A stretch of 64,000 nucleotides of DNA from Methylobacterium sp. DB0501 (GCF_011043735.1 NZ_JAAKGV010000013.1:74066-138065); one strand, 5' to 3'; shown: positions 8,178 through 17,099, counted from the stretch's first letter. Notes: generated by a model from the letters alone, not told the origin. Program-made: numbers and translations.

Positions 8178-9553
8178 GTGCGCCGTCCACTTTCGGCTGG
8201 GGCACCATCCTGCGCCTCGGCCTCGTCCAGACCGCGCTCGGCGCCATCGTGGTGCTCATCACCTCGACCCTCAACCGGGTGATGGTGGTGGAGCTGGCCC
8301 TGCCCGCCGCCTTGCCCGGCGGGCTCGTGGCCCTGCACTACACCGTGCAGGTCCTGCGCCCGCGCTGGGGCTACGGCTCGGATCTCGGCCGGCGCCGCAC
8401 GCCCTGGATCGTCGGCGGCATGGCGCTGCTGGCGCTGGGCGGCGTCGGCGCCGCCCTCGGCACGGTGCTCGTCGCCGCGCAACCGGTCGCGGGCTACGCG
8501 CTCCTCGTCGCGTCGTTCCTCGCCGTCGGCATCGGGGTCGGGGCGGCCGGCACCTCGCTCCTGGTGCTGCTCTCCACCGGCGTCGCGCCCCACCGCCGGG
8601 GTGCCGCCGCGACGATCGTCTGGATCATGATGATCGCCGGCTTCGTCGTCACCGCGCCGACTGCCGGCCACCTGCTCGACCCTTTCTCCTCCGCCCGCCT
8701 CGTCGCGGTCTCGGGCGGCGTATCGCTGATCGCCTTCCTGGTCGCGGTGGTCGCCCTGTGGGGCGTCGAGCCGGGCCGCTCCGCCGTCCCCGCCCGGCCC
8801 GGGCCGGCGCGGCCCATCGCCCGAGCGCCCTTAGCCCAAGCTCCTTTAGCCCAAGCTCCCTTCGCTCAGGTGCTCGCCGAGGTCTGGGCCGAGCCGGAGG
8901 CGCGCCGCTTCACGGTCTTCGTGTTCCTGGCGATGCTCGCCTACAGCGCCCAGGAACTGATCCTCGAACCCTTCGCCGGCCTGGTCTTCGCGATGTCGCC
9001 GGGGGCCACCACCAAGCTCTCCGGCCTGCAGAACGGCGGGGTGCTCGCCGGCATGATACTGGTTGCCCTCGTCACCGCCAACGGGCGCGGGCCGTTGGCC
9101 TCCCTGCGCCTCTGGACCGTCACCGGCTGCCTCGGCTCGGCCGTGGCGCTCGCCGGCATCGCGGCCTGCGGCCTTGCCGGCCCCGCCACGCCGTTGCGCG
9201 CCTGCGTGGCCGGGCTCGGCCTGTTCAACGGCATCTTCGCGGTCGCGGCGATCGGCTCGATGATGGCGCTCGCCGGCACCGGCGGCACGGCCGACGGCGA
9301 GAGCCGCCACGGCACTCGCATGGGAGTGTGGGGCGCGGCGCAAGGGCTCGCCTTCGGGCTCGGCGGTTTCCTGGGCGCGGCGGGCGTCGACCTCGCGCGG
9401 CTCGCCTTCGGCACCGTGGTGCCGGCCTACGCGGCGGTCTTCGTCACCGAGGCGGCGCTGTTCCTCGTCGCCGCCGGGTTGGCGTACCGGATCGGGCGGC
9501 CCGGGACGAGCGCGCGGCCGCTCGGCTCCCTGTCGGTACAATCCGCGATCTGA
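8174..9553 (+). CDS. Bch2/PucC-family major-facilitator protein
   Basis: A 459-residue protein with about 12 hydrophobic segments, starting at a GTG that overlaps the bchG stop. It belongs to the PucC/LhaA/Bch2 branch of the major facilitator superfamily: LHYTVQVLRPRWGYGSDLGR with RRTPWIVGG near the N-terminus, and FNGIFAVAAIGSMM with RMGVWGAAQGLAFGLGGF near the C-terminus. In Rhodobacter the equivalent gene lies between bchG and bchP (orf428). PucC relatives help assemble light-harvesting complexes or deliver pigment; the exact role of this branch is unsettled. A proline/alanine-rich loop lies around residues 205-235. Confidence 0.88.
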   Translation: MSAPSTFGWGTILRLGLVQTALGAIVVLITSTLNRVMVVELALPAALPGGLVALHYTVQVLRPRWGYGSDLGRRRTPWIVGGMALLALGGVGAALGTVLVAAQPVAGYALLVASFLAVGIGVGAAGTSLLVLLSTGVAPHRRGAAATIVWIMMIAGFVVTAPTAGHLLDPFSSARLVAVSGGVSLIAFLVAVVALWGVEPGRSAVPARPGPARPIARAPLAQAPLAQAPFAQVLAEVWAEPEARRFTVFVFLAMLAYSAQELILEPFAGLVFAMSPGATTKLSGLQNGGVLAGMILVALVTANGRGPLASLRLWTVTGCLGSAVALAGIAACGLAGPATPLRACVAGLGLFNGIFAVAAIGSMMALAGTGGTADGESRHGTRMGVWGAAQGLAFGLGGFLGAAGVDLARLAFGTVVPAYAAVFVTEAALFLVAAGLAYRIGRPGTSARPLGSLSVQSAI

Positions 9554-9598
9554 CGAACAACGATCCGGCCGGACCCGGCCCGGACGGGAGGCACGGCC

Positions 9599-10777
9599 AT
9601 GGACGAGACGATCCTCGACGCGGTGGTGGTGGGAGGGGGACCGGCCGGGGCGACGGCGGCAACCGATCTGGCGCGGCTCGGGCGCCGGGTCGTCCTCCTC
9701 GACCGGGCCGGGCGCATCAAGCCCTGCGGCGGCGCGATCCCGCCCCGCCTGATCCGCGACTTCGCGATCCCCGACGACCTCCTGGTGGCCAAGATCCGCG
9801 CGGCCCGCATGGTCTCGCCGCGGGATCGCGCGGTCGACATGCCGGTCGGCGAGGGCTTCGTCGGCATGGTCGATCGCGGGCCCTTCGACGAGTGGCTGCG
9901 GGTGCGCGCCGCGCTCGCCGGCGCCGAGCGGGTGACCGGCACGTATCTTCGCCTCACCCGCGCCGGCGACGGCCCGGTCACGGTGCTTTACCGCACGACG
10001 GAGGGCACCGAGGAGGCCCTGCGCACCCGCCTCGTCATCGGGGCCGACGGCGCCAACTCGGCGGTGGGGCGCCAGGAGATCCCGGCCCATGCCCGGATGC
10101 GACAGGTCTTCGCCTACCACGAGATCGTGCGCACCCCGGCGTCCGGCGCCTTCGAGGGCGCGCGCTGCGACGTCTACTACCAGGGCGTCCTGTCGCCGGA
10201 TTTCTACGCCTGGATCTTCCCCCACGGCGACACGCTGAGCATCGGCACCGGCAGTGCCCGAAAAGGGTTCTCGCTGCGCGGCGCGGTCGGGCGGCTTCGC
10301 GCCGCGACCGGGCTCGACGGCGGCGAGACGCTGCGCCGCGAGGGAGCGCCGCTGCCGCTGAAGCCGCTCTCGCGCTTCGACAACGGGCGCGACGTGCTGC
10401 TCACCGGCGACGCCGCCGGCCTCGTCGCCCCGGCCTCGGGCGAGGGCATCTACTACGCGATGTTCGGCGGGCGCCTCGCGGCGGAGGCGGCACACGCCTT
10501 CCTCGCCACCGGCGACGCCCGGGCCCTGGCCCAGGCGCGGCGCCGCTTCCTCAAGGCGCATGGCCGGGTATTCTGGATCCTGCGGCTGATGCAGAGCGTC
10601 TGGTACCGCAATGACGGCCTGCGCGAACGCTTCGTCAGCATCTGCCGCGACCCCGACGTGCAATCGCTCACCTGGGACGCCTACATGAACAAGGAACTGG
10701 TGCGGGCAAAACCCGCCGCACACGCGCGGATCTTCTTCAAGGATCTCGCCCACCTGTTCCGCTGGGTCTCGCCGTGA
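9599..10777 (+). CDS. bchP: BchP, geranylgeranyl-bacteriochlorophyll / geranylgeranyl-PP reductase
   Basis: A 392-residue FAD-dependent reductase that saturates three double bonds of the geranylgeranyl tail to phytyl. The N-terminus has the dinucleotide motif VVGGGPAGATAA, followed by KPCGGAIPPRL typical of BchP/ChlP. A second FAD segment, LLTGDAAGLVAPASGEGI, lies near residues 262-280. GGGAGGCACGGCC precedes the ATG. The last codons overlap the tspO GTG (GTGA), placing the two genes on one mRNA. Confidence 0.95.
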   Translation: MDETILDAVVVGGGPAGATAATDLARLGRRVVLLDRAGRIKPCGGAIPPRLIRDFAIPDDLLVAKIRAARMVSPRDRAVDMPVGEGFVGMVDRGPFDEWLRVRAALAGAERVTGTYLRLTRAGDGPVTVLYRTTEGTEEALRTRLVIGADGANSAVGRQEIPAHARMRQVFAYHEIVRTPASGAFEGARCDVYYQGVLSPDFYAWIFPHGDTLSIGTGSARKGFSLRGAVGRLRAATGLDGGETLRREGAPLPLKPLSRFDNGRDVLLTGDAAGLVAPASGEGIYYAMFGGRLAAEAAHAFLATGDARALAQARRRFLKAHGRVFWILRLMQSVWYRNDGLRERFVSICRDPDVQSLTWDAYMNKELVRAKPAAHARIFFKDLAHLFRWVSP

Positions 10778-11262
10778 TCGACGCGCTCGGGGACCGCTGG
10801 GGCCCGATCCTGGTGGCGGCCGTCTCGGCCATCGTCGTGGCCGCGGCGGGCGCGTGGCTCACCGCGCTCGGCCCCTGGTACCGGAGCTTGCAGGTCCCGT
10901 CCTGGAAGCCGCCCGACTGGGCGTTCGGCCCGGTCTGGACCACGATCTTCACGCTGACCGCCATCGCCGGGGTGCTGGCCTGGAACGCCGCGCCGGAGGG
11001 TCCCGCCCGCGCCTGGCTGCTCGCCGCCTTCGCGCTCAACGGCGTGCTCAACATCGCCTGGAGCGGCGTGTTCTTCCGCCTGCAGCGGCCCGATTGGGCG
11101 CTCGTCGAGGTGGCGGCGCTCTGGCTCTCGGTGGCCCTGCTGATCGTCGTGGTCGGGCGCCATTCCGGCCTGGGGGCGGTGCTGCTCCTCCCCTACCTGG
11201 TCTGGGTCGGGATCGCCGCCTGCCTCAACTGGTCGATCGTGCGCCTCAACGGGCCGTTCTGA
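10774..11262 (+). CDS. tspO: TspO/MBR family tryptophan-rich sensory protein
   Basis: A 162-residue protein with five hydrophobic helices. Family hallmarks are GPWYRSLQVPSWKPPDWAFG (helix 1 and loop), NIAWSGVFF and the C-terminal LVWVGIAACLNW. TspO is an outer-membrane porphyrin and benzodiazepine binding protein that in Rhodobacter modulates photosynthesis gene expression. Here it is coupled to bchP by a GTGA overlap. It is the last gene of the bchG-bch2-bchP-tspO run, and a strong palindrome follows the stop. Confidence 0.93.
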   Translation: MIDALGDRWGPILVAAVSAIVVAAAGAWLTALGPWYRSLQVPSWKPPDWAFGPVWTTIFTLTAIAGVLAWNAAPEGPARAWLLAAFALNGVLNIAWSGVFFRLQRPDWALVEVAALWLSVALLIVVVGRHSGLGAVLLLPYLVWVGIAACLNWSIVRLNGPF

Positions 11263-11270
11263 GCAGTCGT

Positions 11271-11296
11271 GGGCGGCCGGTGCATGCCGGCCGCCC
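11271..11296. terminator. GC-rich stem-loop after tspO
   Basis: GGGCGGCCGG and CCGGCCGCCC flank TGCATG, a perfect 10-bp stem starting 8 bases after the tspO stop. No T-run follows, so it could be a weak terminator or an mRNA 3'-end stabiliser. Confidence 0.6.
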
Positions 11297-11496
11297 GCGA
11301 CATCGCCCGGACACTTCGCCTAGCGGGCGATGGAATTGCACGAGGCCGGGTTGACGCTGATGCGACATCGTGAACCGTGGCGCGTTTTCGGCGATCGCAC
11401 ACCCTGTTTCCGGGTTTGCAGGGCTGGACCCTCGCCTGTCCTAGATTACTTCCCCGATCGACTGCGCATCTTCGGAGCGGGCAGGAGTATTCACGC

Positions 11497-11781
11497 GTGC
11501 CGGACCTCCTCACGAGCGGCCACATCGTCGACGCCGCGCTGCTGATCGTCGCCGCGGAGGCCGGCCTGCTCCTCCTGTGGCGCCGCCGCTCCGGGCCGGG
11601 CCGGGGCGCCCTCCTCGTCAACCTCGCCTCGGGCGCCTGCCTGATGGCGGGCCTACGCGCCGTGCTGGCGGGCGCGCCCGGACACTGGATTGCGGTCGCG
11701 CTCGCAGGCGCCGGCGCCGCCCACGTCGCCGATCTCTGGCTGCGGCTGCGCTCCGCGGCCCCCCGGACTCCTCGCCCATAG
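11497..11781 (+). CDS. Small membrane protein, 94 residues, unknown function
   Basis: Starts at GTG 11497, 6 bases after the GGCAGGAG ribosome-binding site. The product has three probable transmembrane segments: DAALLIVAAEAGLLLLW, LLVNLASGACLMAGLRAVLAG and WIAVALAGAGAAHVADLWL. It ends in basic and proline-rich residues. I do not recognise a family. It lies 35 bases upstream of the tri-heme cytochrome gene on the same strand, so it may be a membrane partner of that cytochrome; this is inference from position only. A longer in-frame start at 11377 has no hydrophobic or family support. Confidence 0.6.
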   Translation: MPDLLTSGHIVDAALLIVAAEAGLLLLWRRRSGPGRGALLVNLASGACLMAGLRAVLAGAPGHWIAVALAGAGAAHVADLWLRLRSAAPRTPRP

Positions 11782-11816
11782 CTCCTCGGGCCCATAACTC
11801 CTCGGAGGGAAGCCAC

Positions 11817-13358
11817 ATGCGTCGTACGCTCAACGTCCTGCTCGGCTCCAGCGCGCTCGCCCTCGCGGCCGGCGCGGCCCTGGCGCAGCCGGCCTCCTCC
11901 GACCTGGTGGAGAAGGGGCGCTACCTCGCCACCGCGGGCGATTGCGTCGCCTGCCACACCGCGCCGGGCGGCAAGCCCTTCGCGGGCGGGCTCTACATCA
12001 ACTTCCCGGGCGGCATCGGCAAGCTCGCGACACCGAACATCACTCCCGACAAGGAGACCGGCATCGGCTCTTGGAGCGACGACGACTTCAAGCGCGCGAT
12101 GCACCAGGGCATCACCAAGAACGGCAGCTACCTCTACCCCGCCTTCCCGTTCCCCTGGTACACCCGCATCACCGACGAGGACGTGACGGCCATCAAGGCC
12201 TACCTGTTCTCCCTCGAGCCGGTGAACGCGCCGCGCAAACCCGCCGACATCGCGTTCCCGTTCAGCATCCGCGAAGGGTTGCTGGCCTGGCGCCTCGCCT
12301 TCTTCACGGACGGACGCTTCAAGCCCGACCCGAAGGCGAGCGAGCAGGTCAATCGCGGCGCCTACCTGGTCGAGGGCCCGGGCCATTGCGGCGCCTGCCA
12401 CAACGGCAGCAAGCTCGTCGGATCCTCGCAATGGAGCGGATACCTCGAGGGCGGCACGATCGACGGCTGGTACGCGCCGAACCTGTCGGGCGACGACAAG
12501 GAGGGCCTGGGCCTGTGGAGCGAGGACCAGCTCTTCACCTACCTCAAGACCGGCGCCGCGCCGGGCCGGGCCGGCGTGGTCGCCGGGCCGATGCGCCAGG
12601 TGATCGAGGACAGCCTGAGCAAGCTGAGCGACGGCGACGTGCGCGCCATCGCCGCCTATCTCAAGACCCTGGCGCCGAAGCCTACCTACACGCCGGACGT
12701 GAAATCGGACTTCAAGGAGGCCTCCGCGGCGCCCGGCGCCGACGTCTACCTGAATCGCTGCGTCGCCTGCCACCGGCCGGACGGCCAGGGCATGCCGGGG
12801 GCGATTCCGGCGCTGGCCGGCAACGGCGCGGTGCTGGCCAAGGGCCCCGAGACGGTGATTCGGGTGATCCTCGGCGGCCTCGACGCCAAGGGCGAATACG
12901 CGGCGATGCCGGCGGTCGGCGTCGGCATGACCGACGCGGAGGTGGCGGCGGTGACGAATTACGTCCGCCAGACCTTCGGCAACCAGGCCCCGCCGACCGC
13001 CGAGCCCGGCCAGGTGGCGTCCCTGCGCTCCGAGACCCAGACGATGCTCGCCGGCAACGCCCCCTGCGAGACGGTCTCGAATCCGACCCTCGTCGAGGCC
13101 CTGAAGCAGGCGGATGCGGCGGGCCAGCTCAAGGACCTCAAGGCCGAGCAGATGCTGCCCCGCGTCACCACCCTGCTCCCGGCCGTGCGCCAGGCCGCCC
13201 CGCAGGCGACCTCAGCCGAGTTGGTCAACGGGCTGACCGCCACGTTCTGCCAGGTGGCCGACCACAAGACGACCGGGCTCGACTGGCCGACGACGATCGG
13301 CAGCTTCGCAGGCGTGGTCTACGGGCAGCTCAAGAGCCCGACCCGGGCGGAGAAGTGA
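11817..13358 (+). CDS. Tri-heme c-type cytochrome (alcohol/gluconate dehydrogenase cytochrome-subunit type)
   Basis: A 513-residue exported cytochrome: signal peptide MRRTLNVLLGSSALALAAGAALAQ, then three CxxCH haem sites (CVACH near residue 43, CGACH near 190, CVACH near 317). This layout resembles the cytochrome subunit of membrane alcohol, sorbitol or gluconate dehydrogenases (AdhB-type), which pass electrons to ubiquinone or terminal oxidases. The usual C-terminal membrane anchor is missing; instead about 110 residues with two further cysteines follow the third haem. No dehydrogenase subunit is adjacent. CGGAGGGA precedes the ATG. It lies between the bchP and puf operons, so a role as a photosynthetic electron carrier is possible but unproven. 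Confidence 0.85.
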   Translation: MRRTLNVLLGSSALALAAGAALAQPASSDLVEKGRYLATAGDCVACHTAPGGKPFAGGLYINFPGGIGKLATPNITPDKETGIGSWSDDDFKRAMHQGITKNGSYLYPAFPFPWYTRITDEDVTAIKAYLFSLEPVNAPRKPADIAFPFSIREGLLAWRLAFFTDGRFKPDPKASEQVNRGAYLVEGPGHCGACHNGSKLVGSSQWSGYLEGGTIDGWYAPNLSGDDKEGLGLWSEDQLFTYLKTGAAPGRAGVVAGPMRQVIEDSLSKLSDGDVRAIAAYLKTLAPKPTYTPDVKSDFKEASAAPGADVYLNRCVACHRPDGQGMPGAIPALAGNGAVLAKGPETVIRVILGGLDAKGEYAAMPAVGVGMTDAEVAAVTNYVRQTFGNQAPPTAEPGQVASLRSETQTMLAGNAPCETVSNPTLVEALKQADAAGQLKDLKAEQMLPRVTTLLPAVRQAAPQATSAELVNGLTATFCQVADHKTTGLDWPTTIGSFAGVVYGQLKSPTRAEK

Positions 13359-13375
13359 GGGAAGCTCGTCGTCAA

Positions 13376-13551
13376 ACCCTCCCCCTTCTGCGGGGGAGGG
13401 TGGCCCCGGCGTCAGCAGGGGTCGGGAGAGGGGACGACGCTTCCGGATGAGGCGGAATCGGTCTGACGGGCGCCCCCTGGATCAGCGTCGCGCTGCCCCT
13501 CTCCCGCCCCGCATCCGCGGGGCACCCTCCCCCCGCAGACGGGGGGAGGGT
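13376..13551. repeat. Dispersed palindromic intergenic repeat, family A, copy 1
   Basis: A long imperfect inverted repeat: an ACCCTCCCCC...GGGGGAGGGT hairpin at each end, with GC-rich arms and a variable centre. A second copy with the same layout and shared sub-blocks (such as AGGGTGGC and CTCTCCCGCCCC) lies at 24209-24381. It fills the gap after the cytochrome gene. No transposase is linked. Confidence 0.8.
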
Positions 13552-13608
13552 CACGCGCACGACGTGCCGTGCATTACCAAACAAGCCGTTTCGAGACGTC
13601 CGCTCGCT

Positions 13609-13785
13609 TCACCGCGGATCCACCCCCTGGTGCGGCCGTGGGGTGCCGCCGTGATGGTCGGTGAAGCTGGAGCGCTCGCCGGTCTCCTTGGCGCGCTGGA
13701 CGCGCATGCGCTGCCAGATCAGGAACAGGATGACCAGCGCGAAGGTCGTGAAGGCGAGCATGTAGATCAGGCCGGAATCGCCCAT
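13609..13785 (-). CDS. Small single-pass membrane protein, 58 residues, unknown function
   Basis: Starts MGDSGLIYMLAFTTFALVIL and has one strong transmembrane helix (about residues 5-24), followed by the basic stretch WQRMRVQRAKETGER and a hydrophilic tail. GGAGG lies 8 bases before the ATG at 13785, which decides this start over a longer one. No family is recognised. It stands alone between the cytochrome gene and the 3' end of the puf operon, on the puf strand but beyond the puf terminator. The layout resembles small stress-related or complex-stabilising membrane peptides, but nothing proves that. Confidence 0.6.
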   Translation of the reverse strand: MGDSGLIYMLAFTTFALVILFLIWQRMRVQRAKETGERSSFTDHHGGTPRPHQGVDPR

Positions 13786-14023
13786 GGCCGTTGCCTCCGA
13801 GAGAATGCCCTCATGACGCCGCAGCTCATGGGGCGGGGGTTGACGGGCGCACGGGCAGCGAACCGCCGTCGCACGTGTCACTCCAACTCCTCGAAACTGA
13901 CAATGTGCCGATGCGGCAAATCGCCGTGAGATGACCCATCGATCTCGCAGTCCGATATTGGCCGGATCGATGGTTCGATCGCAGGCAATCGATTGCGTGT
14001 CATCGTTGAGACGAGAGACGAGA
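13786..14023. other. Intergenic stretch, no gene seen
   Basis: The interval between the small membrane protein gene and the puf terminator is less GC-rich than its surroundings. I see no open frame with a ribosome-binding site and no clear palindrome. It may hold the promoter of the leftward 58-residue protein gene. Confidence 0.4.
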
Positions 14024-14053
14024 AGGCCCCGGCTCCTCTCGGAACCGGGGCCT
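14024..14053 (-). terminator. Terminator of the puf operon
   Basis: AGGCCCCGG and CCGGGGCCT form a 9-bp stem with a 12-base loop, 32 bases after the pufC stop in the direction of transcription. TCTCGTCTC follows on the minus strand, a modest pyrimidine run. Confidence 0.75.
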
Positions 14054-14084
14054 GGTGATGGGTGGCGGATCGTGGGTGGTGGTT

Positions 14085-15131
14085 CTACTGCGCCTTCGGC
14101 ATCGGGCCTCCGGCGAGCTCAGGGTAGTCCTTGAGCATCTGCGCGCCGTTGAGGGGCTTGGCCAGGCCCTGGTGGCAGGTGGTGCAGTTCGCCTTCGGCG
14201 GGTCGCCCTCGGGCCCGAGGCGGGCCTCGGGCAGGACGGGGGTCAGCGGGGTGATGTAGTTGCCGTTGATGTCGCGCACCATCCGGATGCCGTGCCAGGC
14301 GGTGACGCGCTTCGGGGTGCTCTCCTCCCAGGAGGAGAAGGCGCGGCTGTTGTGGCAGTAGGTGCAGTTGACTCCGAGGCCCTCCGCCATGTGGATCATC
14401 AGGGCATAGGTCTTCTCCGCCGTCTGGATGGGCTTCGACGGGCTCGTCGGCAGAGCCGTGCGGGCCGCGACCCGGATGGCGTTCTGGTCGATGTCCTTGT
14501 CGTCCAGCAGCCCCTGGAAGGGGTCGTAGTTGAGCGAGGACAGGCCGGCCTCAGGCGCCGGATGGTTCTGGCCGTTGTCGCGGGCGGCGAAGCCTTGGGC
14601 ATGCGGGGGGCCCGGATTGTCGTGCCAGACCGCCTTCGGCACCGGGTTGCCGCGGTGGCAGGTGTAGCAGGTCACGCCGGTCTGACCGACGTGGTTCTGC
14701 CAGTCCGCGTTGATGTGGCGGACCATGCGAAGCATCGAGCGCGCCACCGTCTTCGCGTAGACGCTGTCGTCGGCCATGTTCTCGACGTTGTGGCAATAGG
14801 CGCAGCCCTGCTCGGGCGCCACCCACTCGGTGATCGAGGCCATCACGCGGTTGAACTGATCGGTCGACAGGTCCGTCAGAACCTTGACGTTCTGGTAGGC
14901 CTGCGTGGCGGGCTCGCCGCCGGGCGGGACCGGGTCCTGCGGCGCAGGTGCGACGTTCTCGTCGAGCTTGACGGCGAGCGTGCGGGGATTCTGCACCTGC
15001 ACCATGCCGGTGCCGCGAAAGCCCGTCTGCTCGGAGCGGACCGGGGGCCGCTCCCAGCCTGCGGTGCCGAACATCGCGCCGGTGAGCAGCACGGCCACCA
15101 CGACGCCGAGGATTTGGAGCGCGAGCTTCAT
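14085..15131 (-). CDS. pufC: PufC, tetraheme reaction-centre cytochrome c
   Basis: A 348-residue periplasmic cytochrome subunit that re-reduces the photo-oxidised special pair. Four CxxCH haem sites are present (CAYCH, CYTCH, CTYCH, CTTCH). The N-terminus MKLALQILGVVVAVLLTGAMF is one uncleaved-looking helix, and no lipobox cysteine is present, so the protein is probably held by the helix rather than by lipid. The conserved TSWH-like FSSWEES segment lies before the last haem. The ATG overlaps the pufM stop (ATGA). The presence of pufC separates this reaction centre from the Rhodobacter PufX type. Confidence 0.96.
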   Translation of the reverse strand: MKLALQILGVVVAVLLTGAMFGTAGWERPPVRSEQTGFRGTGMVQVQNPRTLAVKLDENVAPAPQDPVPPGGEPATQAYQNVKVLTDLSTDQFNRVMASITEWVAPEQGCAYCHNVENMADDSVYAKTVARSMLRMVRHINADWQNHVGQTGVTCYTCHRGNPVPKAVWHDNPGPPHAQGFAARDNGQNHPAPEAGLSSLNYDPFQGLLDDKDIDQNAIRVAARTALPTSPSKPIQTAEKTYALMIHMAEGLGVNCTYCHNSRAFSSWEESTPKRVTAWHGIRMVRDINGNYITPLTPVLPEARLGPEGDPPKANCTTCHQGLAKPLNGAQMLKDYPELAGGPMPKAQ

Positions 15132-16108
15132 GGCGTGCCTCCCGGGCTGGCGAGCGGATCCACCACCGGGCCGTAGATCTGCGGGTAGTGCGGCGCGACG
15201 CCGTGCTTGACCGCCCAGAGATACCAGTTGTCGACCACGGTACCGGTGAGCAGGATGCCGATGCCGCCGGTGAGCGTGGTGAGGAACGCGAACCACCACA
15301 GCCAGCGGTGGACCGATTCCATCGTGGCGTTGAAGCCCATGGTCCAGCGCCAGAACAGGGCGGCGCGCTCGGTCGCGGTGCCGCGATCGACGATCTGCTC
15401 GATCTCGCGCTCGCCGCCGTAGCGGCTGACCGCCAGGATGGTGGCGCCGTGCATGGCGAACAGCATCGTCGACCCGTACAGGAAGACGATCGAGAGCATG
15501 TGGAACGGATTGTAGAACAGGTTGCCGTAGCGCAGCGAGAACGCCGCGGTCCAGTCGAGGTGCGGGAAGATCCCGAACGGCACCGCCTCGCTCCAGCTCC
15601 CCATCAGGATCGGCCGGATGAAGCCGAGCACCAGGTAGAGCCAGATCGCCGAGGCGAAGGCCCAGGGCACGTGGTAGCCCATGCCCAACGCCTGGGCGCG
15701 CCGGAACAGGCGCACCCACCAGAGCAGGATCGAGGCGGTGAGGAAGAAGCCGGCGAGCAGCCACCACCCGCCCTCGGCGAGCGGCGGCAGGATCTGGAGC
15801 CCGTATTCGGGTCGGGGCGGCTCGAGGGCGAGCCAGGGCAGCTGGCGGATGAACTGGATCGGGTCCCAGTTCACCGAGGCCCACATGTTGAGGCCGATGA
15901 TCTCGATGGCGATGAAGCCGCTCGCCAGCGACAGCGTGCCGAGGGTGCCGAGATAGAACGGCCCGATCTGCGCGTTGCCGACCAGGCCGGCGAGGTAGTT
16001 GAAGCCCCCCTTGCCGAGGCGGTTCTCGATCTCCGGGATCTCGACGCCGGCTTCGGGGTGGAGCGGATGGACCTGAACCTGGGTATAGATGTTCTGGTAG
16101 TACCCCAT
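15128..16108 (-). CDS. pufM: PufM, photosynthetic reaction centre M subunit
   Basis: A 326-residue five-helix core subunit of the type-II reaction centre. The N-terminus YYQNIYTQVQVHP is diagnostic. The quinone/iron and special-pair regions are seen as NPFHMLSIVFLYGSTMLFAMHG, ILAVSRYGGEREIEQI and RAALFWRWTMGFNATMES; these supply histidine ligands for bacteriochlorophyll and the non-haem iron, and the iron glutamate. It lies 46 bases after pufL and overlaps pufC. Confidence 0.97.
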   Translation of the reverse strand: MGYYQNIYTQVQVHPLHPEAGVEIPEIENRLGKGGFNYLAGLVGNAQIGPFYLGTLGTLSLASGFIAIEIIGLNMWASVNWDPIQFIRQLPWLALEPPRPEYGLQILPPLAEGGWWLLAGFFLTASILLWWVRLFRRAQALGMGYHVPWAFASAIWLYLVLGFIRPILMGSWSEAVPFGIFPHLDWTAAFSLRYGNLFYNPFHMLSIVFLYGSTMLFAMHGATILAVSRYGGEREIEQIVDRGTATERAALFWRWTMGFNATMESVHRWLWWFAFLTTLTGGIGILLTGTVVDNWYLWAVKHGVAPHYPQIYGPVVDPLASPGGTP

Positions 16109-16154
16109 GGCGGCGGATGCCTTCTGAAGGGTTGTTCTCGAACGCGTGTGGAAC

Positions 16155-16979
16155 TCAGCGCCAGATCGGCAGGCTCAGCCACCAGCCCCACCATTCGGGC
16201 CAGCCGCGGGTCCAGAACGGGCCGCTGATGACGATGCAGACCGCGCTCCAGAACCCGGCCGAGAGAGCGAGGAACAGGCCCAGCCGGTGGATGCCGATCG
16301 TGCCGATCGAGTAGCCGATCGTGTCGCGGAAGAAGGTGTCCTCGTGCTCGGGAGTCTTGACCACCTCGCCCTTCGGCGGGTTGGTCGAGGACAGGATCAG
16401 CGAGCCGTGCAGCGACAGCGCGAAGGTCGTCGTGAAGAAGAACGTCACGCCGAGCATGTGCGCCGGGTTGTAGTGGAAGTGGAGATATTGGTAGCCGACG
16501 TTCGACACCCAATCGAGGTGGCTGAGAATCCCGTACGGGAAGCCGTGGCCCCAGGCGCCCATGAGGAACGGGCGGATCACCACCAGGGTGACGTAGGCGA
16601 AGATCGCCACCGAGAAGGCGAACGGCACGTGGTAGCCCATGCCGAGCTTGCGGCAGATCTCGACCTCGCGCAGGGCCCAGCAGGAGAACGACCCGACGGC
16701 GCAGAAGGTGATGATCTGCCAGAGGCCGCCCTCGCGGAGGGGGGCGAGCGCCAGGCCGTATTTGAGGTCGGGCGGCGCGATGTTGATCTGCCAGACGTTC
16801 CAGGTCGGCCCGAGCGCCGCGCCCCAGACGATCAGGCCGGTGCCGAGCAGGGTGAAGAACAGCCCCAGCACCCCGAAGAACCCGACATAGAACGGCCCGA
16901 CCCAGAAATCGAACAGGTCGCCGCCGAGCAGAGTGCCGCCGCGGACCCGGTATTTGCGCTCGAAATTCAGCATGGCCAT
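16155..16979 (-). CDS. pufL: PufL, photosynthetic reaction centre L subunit
   Basis: A 274-residue L subunit starting MAMLNFERKYRVRGGTLLGG, as in this family. Key segments are DFWVGPFYVGFFGVLGLFF (helix A), NPAHMLGVTFFFTTTFALSLHG (histidine ligands near the special pair and Fe) and HEDTFFRDTIGYSIGTIGIH. It binds the active-branch pigments and QB. The start at 16979 matches the family; an ATG six bases further in is possible. A GC-rich hairpin separates it from pufA. Confidence 0.97.
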   Translation of the reverse strand: MAMLNFERKYRVRGGTLLGGDLFDFWVGPFYVGFFGVLGLFFTLLGTGLIVWGAALGPTWNVWQINIAPPDLKYGLALAPLREGGLWQIITFCAVGSFSCWALREVEICRKLGMGYHVPFAFSVAIFAYVTLVVIRPFLMGAWGHGFPYGILSHLDWVSNVGYQYLHFHYNPAHMLGVTFFFTTTFALSLHGSLILSSTNPPKGEVVKTPEHEDTFFRDTIGYSIGTIGIHRLGLFLALSAGFWSAVCIVISGPFWTRGWPEWWGWWLSLPIWR

Positions 16980-17014
16980 GGGCGCGGCCCTCCCCGTCCG
17001 CGAAAATGTGGTGG

Positions 17015-17043
17015 CCGCGGGCGGGGACCGATCCCGTCCGCGG
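17015..17043 (-). promoter_or_regulatory. pufA-pufL intercistronic mRNA hairpin
   Basis: CCGCGGGCGGGG and CCCGTCCGCGG pair around ACCGAT with one mismatch. The hairpin lies between pufA and pufL. In purple bacteria a stem-loop here protects the pufBA segment from 3' decay and gives an excess of light-harvesting mRNA over reaction-centre mRNA. That function is inferred from position. Confidence 0.65.
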
Positions 17044-17099
17044 TGCGAGGGTGCCCGGGGCAAAGAGACCCGGAGACGGGCGCCCGGTCCGCCGGCCGG

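Noticed and set aside
8846..10753. Long minus-strand frame opposite bch2 and bchP (635 codons)
   Set aside because: Antisense to two well-supported genes and without recognisable domains.
13376..13551. Palindromes after the cytochrome gene as an insertion sequence
   Set aside because: No transposase or target duplication; same layout as a second intergenic copy, so treated as a dispersed repeat.
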